64,000 nt of DNA from Mycolicibacterium sediminis (GTDB lineage: Bacteria; Actinomycetota; Actinomycetes; Mycobacteriales; Mycobacteriaceae). Positions within the stretch are counted from its first letter, which is position 1, and each line of letters begins with the position of its first letter. Shown piece after piece: positions 58,458-64,000 of this stretch. The notes beneath the pieces were generated by a model. It was not told the DNA's origin and made no database searches. It was given only the letters and a program-made list of their open reading frames with translations. The stretch is from positions 4,588,001 to 4,652,000 of the forward strand of contig NZ_AP022588.1 of NCBI RefSeq assembly GCF_010731735.1. The letters are read 5' to 3'. Made by a program: the position numbers and the translations under genes.

Positions 58458-58527
58458 CGTTCCAGCCCTTCATGGCACTCTTCGCATGTGTGGTCGCGCT
58501 CACATTATCGACGGCTTGCACATTTGT

Positions 58528-58545
58528 CCAGAACCGATGTTCAGC
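58528..58545. promoter_or_regulatory. SorC operator, copy 1 (imperfect)
   Basis: CCAGAACCGATGTTCAGC keeps most of the copy 2 palindrome. It lies 28 bp from copy 2 in the divergent region, nearer the eltD operon promoter. Confidence 0.5.
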
Positions 58546-58555
58546 AAAAATCTGC

Positions 58556-58573
58556 CCAGAACAGATGTTCTGG
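58556..58573. promoter_or_regulatory. SorC operator, copy 2 (perfect palindrome)
   Basis: CCAGAACAGATGTTCTGG has perfect 8-base arms around GA. It directly precedes a -10 (CATACT, 58576-58581) that sits six bases before the regulator ATG, so binding should repress the regulator's own leaderless transcript. Confidence 0.65.
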
Positions 58574-58587
58574 GGCATACTTCGACC

Positions 58588-59622
58588 ATGCCCCGGTCGG
58601 TACCGCAGAACCCCGCGACGGCGACCGTCGACGGCCATCCCGGGACCCCTTCCGAGGGCGAGACCAGCCACTTCCCGTCCGCGCTGCTCTACACCGCGGC
58701 CCGGCTCTACTACGAGGACGACGTCACCCAGGCCGAGGTCGCCGACCAGCTCGGCACCAGCCGAGCCACGGTCAGCCGGCTGCTCGCGGAGGCGAAGCGT
58801 CAGGGGATCGTCCGCATCGAGGTGGTCCCACCGGCCGAGGCCCGGTCCGGGGACCTGGCCGACCAGGTGGCACGTGCCACCGGTCTGGAACGCGTGTACC
58901 TCAGTGCCCCACTGCCGACACCGGGTCCCGGCCGCGGGGTCGTCGACGTGATGGGCCGGACCCTGGCACCCGCCACCGGCCGCGCCCTCGCCGAGGCGGG
59001 CCTGCTCCCCGGCGACGTCCTCCTGGTGTCGTCCGGTCGCACCGTCTACGAACTCGCCCAGCACGACCTGACCCCACTACCCGGCGTGGTGATCGCGCCC
59101 ACGGTCGGCGGGAACGACCAGCCCGAGGAGTGGTACCAGACCAACGAGATCACGAGACTGGTCGCCAATCGCGTTGGCGGACGGGCGAACTACCTGTTCG
59201 CCCCCGCGTTGCCCGGACCCGAGCTGTACCAGTCGCTGCTGAACGACCCGAGCATCCAGCGGGTGCTGCACCAGTGGCCGGCGGCGCGGTGCGCGCTGAT
59301 GGGGATCGGCGCTCCGCCGCTCACCCGCTCGGACATCCCGCGGTTCGTCCCGACCGGTTCGACGTCGCTGCGCGCCGCCGTCGGCGACGTCTGCTCCAGG
59401 TTCTACGACGGCGCGGGCGTCGAGGTCGACTTCGAGGGAAGCGATCGGCTGATCGCCCTCGAATTGGACACCCTGCAACACATTCCGGTCACGATTGCCG
59501 TGGCGGTCGGGCCCGAGAAGCTCGCCTCGATCGTCGCGGGCGCCCGCGGCGGCTACTTCAACCGACTGGTCACCGACCCCGCCACCGCCGAGGCGCTCCT
59601 CGGCGCCGCCTCGGGATCCTGA
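58588..59622 (+). CDS. SorC/DeoR-type sugar-binding transcriptional regulator
   Basis: A 344-residue regulator. The N-terminal helix-turn-helix is AARLYYEDDVTQAEVADQLGTSRATVSRLLAEAKRQGIVRI (in parts). The C-terminal sugar-binding domain runs to the end and includes VLLVSSGRTVYEL, APTVGGNDQPEEWYQTNEI, RYNYLF-like RANYLFAPALPG and the GGYFNRLVTDPATAEALL tail of SorC proteins. Effectors of such proteins are usually sugar phosphates of the pathway, here perhaps erythrulose phosphate. ATG 58588 has no ribosome-binding site but lies six bases after a -10, consistent with leaderless translation. It diverges from the polyol operon it probably controls. Confidence 0.87.
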   Translation: MPRSVPQNPATATVDGHPGTPSEGETSHFPSALLYTAARLYYEDDVTQAEVADQLGTSRATVSRLLAEAKRQGIVRIEVVPPAEARSGDLADQVARATGLERVYLSAPLPTPGPGRGVVDVMGRTLAPATGRALAEAGLLPGDVLLVSSGRTVYELAQHDLTPLPGVVIAPTVGGNDQPEEWYQTNEITRLVANRVGGRANYLFAPALPGPELYQSLLNDPSIQRVLHQWPAARCALMGIGAPPLTRSDIPRFVPTGSTSLRAAVGDVCSRFYDGAGVEVDFEGSDRLIALELDTLQHIPVTIAVAVGPEKLASIVAGARGGYFNRLVTDPATAEALLGAASGS

Positions 59623-59632
59623 CCCCGCCGCC

Positions 59633-61114
59633 TCAGGGCGTGGTCGGCCCCGCGAGGCGGTGCACCTGATCGCGCGTCGCCGGATACAGTTCGCGCCAGG
59701 TCTCGTAGAGATCGTCGTAGAGGTTGCGCGTCAACGGGTTCGGCTCGATCTCCCGCGAGATCTTCGCCCAGTCGGTGTCGCTCGGGACCAGACCGGCCCC
59801 GATCGCGGCCAGCAGCGCATCACCGTAGCTCGCGCCGATCGCCTGCTCCGGAACCAGCTGGGCGCGGCCGGTGACGTCGCTGACGGCCTGGGCCCATACG
59901 GGACTGCGAAGGCCACCGCCCACGGCCACGGTCCGGATGCCGGTGTGCGCGTCGTCGAACCGCTCGAGGATCTGCCGGATGCCGAACGCGATGCCCTCGT
60001 AGGCGGCACGGAACAGGTGCCCGCGGCCGTGCCGCAGCGTGAGTCCGGCCACCACTCCCCTGGCCCGCGGATCGAACACCGGTGTGCGTTCGCCCGCGAA
60101 GTAGGGCAGGACGAGCAGCCCCTCGCTACCCGGTGGCACCGCAGCGGCGTCGGCCATCAGCTCGTCGAACGGCGCTCCCCCCGTGACGGTCTGCAACCAG
60201 CCGATGAGGCTGCCGGCCGTCGACGTCCCGGCCGCCAGCGCGAGCGTCCCGCGCTCGACGCCCACGGTGGTCCACAGCGTCGGGTCGCTGTAGTAGGAGT
60301 CGATCACCTGGACGAGGAACATCGTCGAGCCGTACATGAGCATCTGGTCGCCGGGCTCCCGGACGCCCACGGAGAAGGCCTCCGAGTAGGCATCCACGGC
60401 GCCCGCCACCACGGGCGTCCCGACGGGCACGCCCGTCGCCTCCGCGGCCTCGGGCCGCACCGTCCCGACGACCTCGCTCGGCCACACCAGCCGAGGCAGC
60501 GGGAGATGACGGCAGATGCGTTCCGCCCAGGGCCGGTTCCAGTCGAAGTGCCGCGTCGCGTACAGCGGATCGCACTGGCTCGCGGTGTGGTGGTCCATGA
60601 CGTACTCGCCGGTGAGCTTCGCGGCGACATAGGAGTTCGAGCCGTACCAACCGGCGGCCGCGGCGAACACCTCCGGTTCGTGCCGGAACACCCACTCCAG
60701 CTTCGGGCCCACGGCCTGGCTCGACAGCAGCGTGCCGGCGCGGTCGAGGATCGCGTCCCGACCGAATTCCTCCGTCAACAGGTCGATCTCGGCCGTGGCG
60801 CGGGTGTCGATGCCGTACAGGATCGCGGGTCGCAGCGGCCTCAGGTCGGCATCGCAGAGCACCAGGCAGGGACCGACGCCGCTCACGCACATCGCCGCGA
60901 GCCTGCCGCCGTCGGGCATTGCCGCCATCAGCCTGCCGCTGACCTCGCAGACCTCCCGCCACCACAGGTTCTCGGCGTCCACCTCGGCCCAGCCGGGACG
61001 CGGCAGGTCCACCGAGTGGGCGATCGTCTCGGTCGCGAGCACGGTACCGGCGGCATCGACGAGCACGCCCTTGGTGCTCCCCGTCCCCATGTCGATGCCG
61101 AGCAGCAGGTCCAC
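59633..61114 (-). CDS. FGGY-family carbohydrate kinase
   Basis: A 493-residue sugar or polyol kinase. The first domain starts VDLLLGIDMGTGSTKGVLVD with the phosphate-binding DMGTGSTK; the second has the catalytic Asp in VAGAVDAYSEA, the adenosine segment MYGSTMF, and the FGGY signature in VAVGGGLRSPVWAQAVSDVTG. Such enzymes phosphorylate xylulose, ribulose, erythritol, glycerol or fuculose; the substrate is not readable. GTG 61114 starts the usual N-terminus; the open frame upstream is not kinase-like. Convergent with the SorC gene (10-base gap), so it may extend the polyol locus (a second kinase beside the DAK enzyme) or be independent. Confidence 0.85.
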   Translation of the reverse strand: MDLLLGIDMGTGSTKGVLVDAAGTVLATETIAHSVDLPRPGWAEVDAENLWWREVCEVSGRLMAAMPDGGRLAAMCVSGVGPCLVLCDADLRPLRPAILYGIDTRATAEIDLLTEEFGRDAILDRAGTLLSSQAVGPKLEWVFRHEPEVFAAAAGWYGSNSYVAAKLTGEYVMDHHTASQCDPLYATRHFDWNRPWAERICRHLPLPRLVWPSEVVGTVRPEAAEATGVPVGTPVVAGAVDAYSEAFSVGVREPGDQMLMYGSTMFLVQVIDSYYSDPTLWTTVGVERGTLALAAGTSTAGSLIGWLQTVTGGAPFDELMADAAAVPPGSEGLLVLPYFAGERTPVFDPRARGVVAGLTLRHGRGHLFRAAYEGIAFGIRQILERFDDAHTGIRTVAVGGGLRSPVWAQAVSDVTGRAQLVPEQAIGASYGDALLAAIGAGLVPSDTDWAKISREIEPNPLTRNLYDDLYETWRELYPATRDQVHRLAGPTTP

Positions 61115-61137
61115 GGCGCCAACCCTACGTGCCGGGA

Positions 61138-61950
61138 TCAGCGGGTTCGGTCCGGGAACGGGTCGTGGCCGAAGTCGATCTGTGCGGCCGGATTGCTGAC
61201 CGCGGTGACGACACCGGTCCCGAACGGACCCGCGTCGTCGAAGAGCGTCGCCGTACCCACCGAGATGCCGTCGGCAGTCCAGTGCGAGTCGGCCTGCACC
61301 CCGATCCAGTGCGTGCGCGGCAACCGGGCGAGCGCGACCGTCAGGTCGCCATTGATGTAGCCGACGCCCGCGGTGCCGAGGTTGGTCACCAGGCTGGTGC
61401 CCTCGGCGGCGGCCGCTGCGTTGGTGAGGGGCGAGTTCGCGCGGCCCTCGACCGCGTCGATCGACCGGTTCAGGCACCGTTTCCGTGCGGCGTTCTGGTG
61501 CTCGGCGATCGCGTTCGTCCATCCGACGTCGTCGCACCCCACGTAGATGTGCAGGGAGTCGTCGACGTCGGGTGGCGGCACGAACTCGACCGTCCGCGAC
61601 CATTCCTCACCACGCGGCGCCTCCGAGCTGCGGTACTGAACCAGGATCGCCCGGGCGACCGCGGCGCCGTCCTGCAGCAGTTCGCACTCGACGTTGCGCA
61701 CGCGCCTACCGTCGCGGATCACCCGCGTCACCGCCGTCGTCGGGACTCCCCTGGCCGCCTTGAACAGGTCGACCGTCAACCGCGCCGGCGTGAACGACGG
61801 ATCTCCGTGTACCTCGTCGAGCACCGACGCCGCGAGTCCCACCACGGCCGGGCCGTTGAGGTGGTCGTCGCCCCAGTGACTCTGGGCGAGTGCCGTCGGC
61901 TCGAACGTGTCGTCGGACGTCTGCACGAAGTGCGCCGGGCGGGTGGCCAT
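61138..61950 (-). CDS. Thioesterase-like superfamily protein
   Basis: A 270-residue double hot-dog protein, the pattern of TesB-like/thioesterase superfamily proteins: TALAQSHWGDDHLNGPAVVGLAASVLDE, then FTPARLTVDLFKAARG, RNVECELLQDGAAVARAILVQYR, and in the second half GWTNAIAEHQNAARKRCLNRSIDAVEG. It probably hydrolyses acyl-CoA thioesters, substrate unknown. ATG 61950 gives MATRPAHFVQ; 61968 is an alternative. It lies 23 bases upstream of the FGGY kinase on the same strand, so it may be the first gene of that operon. It diverges from the LysR gene. Confidence 0.75.
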   Translation of the reverse strand: MATRPAHFVQTSDDTFEPTALAQSHWGDDHLNGPAVVGLAASVLDEVHGDPSFTPARLTVDLFKAARGVPTTAVTRVIRDGRRVRNVECELLQDGAAVARAILVQYRSSEAPRGEEWSRTVEFVPPPDVDDSLHIYVGCDDVGWTNAIAEHQNAARKRCLNRSIDAVEGRANSPLTNAAAAAEGTSLVTNLGTAGVGYINGDLTVALARLPRTHWIGVQADSHWTADGISVGTATLFDDAGPFGTGVVTAVSNPAAQIDFGHDPFPDRTR

Positions 61951-62005
61951 TCCGGCATCGTCGCACATCCTCGATCGTTGACCCACGCAGCGATCGCGAT
62001 GTGCG

Positions 62006-62011
62006 GACAAT
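62006..62011 (+). promoter_or_regulatory. -10 element before the LysR gene, leaderless start
   Basis: GACAAT followed by six bases and GTG 62018, with no ribosome-binding site; this fits a leaderless mRNA. The same hexamer stands before GTG 36822 (dacB). Confidence 0.4.
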
Positions 62012-62017
62012 GGCACC

Positions 62018-62923
62018 GTGGACACCCGACGACTCCGGCTGCTGCTCGCGCTGTCGCGGCTCGGCTCGATGCGGGCGGTGGCCGACAGCCACCACCTGAC
62101 CACCTCGACCGTGTCCCAGCAGATCGCCGCGCTGGCCAAGGAGACGGGCGTCCAACTCATCGAGCCCGAAGGCCGTCGCGTGCGCCTCACGCCGGCGGGG
62201 CGGCGTCTCGCCGACCACGCCGTCGACATCCTCGCCGCCGTCGACGCCGCTCGCCTGGACCTCGACCCCGACGCCGAACCCGCCGGCACCCTGCGGGTCG
62301 GAGGCTTCGCGACCGGGATCCGGAACTCCCTGCTGCCGATCCTCGCCGAACTCGCCGACCGGCACCCGGGCATCGACGTCGTCATCTCCGAGTACGAGCC
62401 CATCGAGGCCTTCGCCCTCCTCGCCGACGACGACCTCGACCTCGCGCTGACCTACGACTACAACCTCGCGCCCGCGTCGCCCGGCCCGGTGCTGACCCCG
62501 GTGGCGATGTGGTCGACGGCGTGGGGTCTCGGCGTGCCCGCCGACGACCCGCACGGCGCGGCGGACCTCCCGGCCCGTGCCGGTGCGACGTGGATCGTCA
62601 ACTCCCGCAACACCGCCGACGAGGACGCGGTGCGGACGCTGGGCGCTCTGGCCGGGTTCACCCCGCGGATCGCGCACCAGATAGACAGCCTGGACCTGGT
62701 CGAGGACCTGATCGCGGCCGGGTACGGCATCGGATTGCTACCGATGGACCGGCCCACCCGGGCCGGCGTGACGGTGCTCCCGCTCACCGATCCACCGGTG
62801 GTCCTCACCGCCTATGCGGTCACCCGCGCGGGCCGCGCCACGTGGTCACCGCTGCGCGCGGTCCTCGACCGGCTGACGCCCACCGATCGGGTGCCGCCGC
62901 GGACGTCGTGGCCGCGGCCGTGA
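62018..62923 (+). CDS. LysR family transcriptional regulator
   Basis: A 301-residue LysR protein. The helix-turn-helix reads MDTRRLRLLLALSRLGSMRAVADSHHLTTSTVSQQIAALAKETGVQLIEPEGRRVRLTPAGRRL (in parts), and the effector domain begins GTLRVGGFATGIRNSLLPILAEL. The wing and length are ordinary. GTG 62018 is the first start after a -10. It is divergent from the thioesterase-like gene 67 bases away and ends one base before the convergent xylulokinase; its target is probably the former or an unseen gene. Effector unknown. Confidence 0.85.
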   Translation: MDTRRLRLLLALSRLGSMRAVADSHHLTTSTVSQQIAALAKETGVQLIEPEGRRVRLTPAGRRLADHAVDILAAVDAARLDLDPDAEPAGTLRVGGFATGIRNSLLPILAELADRHPGIDVVISEYEPIEAFALLADDDLDLALTYDYNLAPASPGPVLTPVAMWSTAWGLGVPADDPHGAADLPARAGATWIVNSRNTADEDAVRTLGALAGFTPRIAHQIDSLDLVEDLIAAGYGIGLLPMDRPTRAGVTVLPLTDPPVVLTAYAVTRAGRATWSPLRAVLDRLTPTDRVPPRTSWPRP

Positions 62924-62924
62924 C

Positions 62925-64000
62925 TCACTGACCGAACGTCAGCCGCTGCGCCACCTGATACCGCTCGACCACCTCGGGCGTGTGATCCGCCTCGTAGGTG
63001 GCCGTCACGCCGAAGGACCACGACGGCGGCTCCTCGGCGTCCGACACCGCCCAGGCGGCCTGGCGTGCGGCGCCGAGCGCGACGTACTCCGCCGGGGTCG
63101 GAACGTGCACCGGCTTGCCGAGGATGGCGGGCGCGATCCGCCGGACCGCCTCCGATCGCGCGCCGCCACCCACCAGGAGCACGCGCTCCACGTCGACGCC
63201 CTGACCCGCGATGCGGTCCAGGCAGAACGCGATGGAGGCCAGCAGTCCCTCGACGGCCGCCCGAGCGACGTTGGCAGAGGACAGGTTCCGGGTCGTGACG
63301 CCCTGCAGGGCACCCTGGGCCTCGGGCAGATTGGGTGAGCGCTCCCCGTCGAAGTAGGGCACCAGGCTCAGCCCCTCCGCGCCGACGGCCGCCGACAGCG
63401 CGAGGCGGTCCAACTCGTCGAAGTCGACGCCCAGCATCTTCGCCACCGCGGCCAGCACCGGCGCACCGTTGAGGGTGCAGACCAGGGGCAGCTGCCGTCC
63501 GGTGGCATCCGCGAAGCCCGCCACCAGACCGGAGGCGTCGTGCGACGCCGCGTCGCCCACGGCACTCACGACGCCCGACGTCCCGAGCGACACCACGCAG
63601 TCGCCCGGTCCGGCGCCGATGCCGAGTGCGGCCGCGGCGTTGTCACCCGCACCCGCGCCGAGCACCGCCCCCGTCGTCGCGCGGCCCGCAGACGCCGAGG
63701 GACCCACCACCGTCGGCACCGCAGGCCGCCGCCCCCGCATCGCCATCGCGAGCAGGTCCAGGTCGTAGTCGTCGTCCTCCGCGGAGAAGTAGCCGGTGCC
63801 GCTGGCGTCGCTGCGATCGGTGCGGACGTCGTCGACGTCTGTCGATCCGGACAGCCGCCAGGTCAGCCAGTCGTGGGGTAGACAGACCGCTGCGGTGGCG
63901 TCGGCGTTGCGGGGTTCGGCGTCGGCCAGCCACCGCAACTTGGCGGCAGTGATGGACGCGACCGGCACGACGCCGATGCGATCCGCCCAGGCCGCGGTGC
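62925..64000 (-). CDS. xylB: Xylulokinase, C-terminal part (5' end beyond the window)
   Basis: The C-terminal about 358 residues of an FGGY kinase. Segments PVASITAAKLRWL, HDWLTWRLSG, TDRSDASGTGYF, GAGDNAAAALGIG (catalytic Asp), VVSLGTSGVVSA and RVLLVGGGARSEAVRRIAPAILGKPVHVP (FGGY signature) match xylulokinases, which phosphorylate D-xylulose. The frame stays open to 64000, where upstream codons still read like the family (WADRIGVVPVAS), so the start lies outside. It may be part of a further sugar locus beginning to the right. Confidence 0.85.
   Translation of the reverse strand, partial: TAAWADRIGVVPVASITAAKLRWLADAEPRNADATAAVCLPHDWLTWRLSGSTDVDDVRTDRSDASGTGYFSAEDDDYDLDLLAMAMRGRRPAVPTVVGPSASAGRATTGAVLGAGAGDNAAAALGIGAGPGDCVVSLGTSGVVSAVGDAASHDASGLVAGFADATGRQLPLVCTLNGAPVLAAVAKMLGVDFDELDRLALSAAVGAEGLSLVPYFDGERSPNLPEAQGALQGVTTRNLSSANVARAAVEGLLASIAFCLDRIAGQGVDVERVLLVGGGARSEAVRRIAPAILGKPVHVPTPAEYVALGAARQAAWAVSDAEEPPSWSFGVTATYEADHTPEVVERYQVAQRLTFGQ

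Noticed and set aside
1..64000. tRNA, rRNA, CRISPR arrays, riboswitches and prophage genes
   Set aside because: I looked for cloverleaf-like ends, repeated spacers and phage gene families by eye and found none; a dedicated structural-RNA search could still reveal small RNAs.

Overview
The window reads as a chromosomal segment of a fast-growing mycobacterium (Mycolicibacterium-like). The evidence is high GC, frequent GTG starts, 4-base ATGA/GTGA gene overlaps, a DUF222/13E12 HNH protein behind a mycobacterial-type LexA box, a CDGP-type secreted protein, an ECF41 (SigJ-type) sigma factor, a Rv1318c-type membrane cyclase and several apparently leaderless genes. No rRNA, tRNA, CRISPR array, transposase or phage gene was seen. 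Most of the window is accessory catabolism with transporters and local regulators.

1-9.9 kb: an oxidative catabolic island. A minus-strand operon (fumarylacetoacetate hydrolase start, two SDRs, a SnoaL-like and an AtaL-like protein) diverges from a plus-strand operon (Rieske oxygenase, VanB-type reductase, aldehyde dehydrogenase, PhzS-like FAD monooxygenase, SDR). A GntR/FCD regulator follows; the palindrome in front of it recurs twice between the divergent operons. A decayed alpha/beta hydrolase lies beyond. 10-14.3 kb: an orphan NarL-type histidine kinase, a LysR/EamA divergent pair and a secreted CDGP protein.

14.4-21.3 kb: ureide (allantoin) catabolism: IclR regulator, DUF6986 lyase-like protein coupled to ureidoglycine aminohydrolase, allantoin/hydantoin racemase, NCS1 permease and allantoinase. 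Four copies of one 15-bp palindrome mark the regulon. 21.4-28.7 kb: ECF41 sigma factor with its carboxymuconolactone-decarboxylase partner and a matching promoter, a MOSC protein, an orphan PotD-like lipoprotein next to an amidohydrolase, a STAS protein, a GlsB-type protein and a NarL-type response regulator.

28.8-43.4 kb: DUF222 protein, DUF1275 and MFS membrane proteins, then an operon matching the URC uracil-catabolism pathway (GTP-cyclohydrolase-II-like URC1, DUF1688 URC4, uracil phosphoribosyltransferase). DacB, an acyl-CoA dehydrogenase, an adenylate cyclase, an epoxide hydrolase, PsiE and TspO follow. 43.7-47.9 kb: a complete polyamine-type ABC operon, potADBC. 48-49.6 kb: EamA exporter and flavin reductase.

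49.6-64 kb: a polyol (erythritol/threitol-type) utilisation locus: RpiB-type isomerase, DAK-family erythrulose kinase, an ABC importer with two ATPases, EltD-like dehydrogenase, SorC-type regulator with an 18-bp palindrome, and an FGGY kinase. A thioesterase-like gene, a LysR gene and a xylulokinase cut by the window edge end the segment. The proposed flow is polyol uptake, oxidation to erythrulose, phosphorylation, isomerisation to erythrose 4-phosphate and entry into the pentose phosphate pathway.
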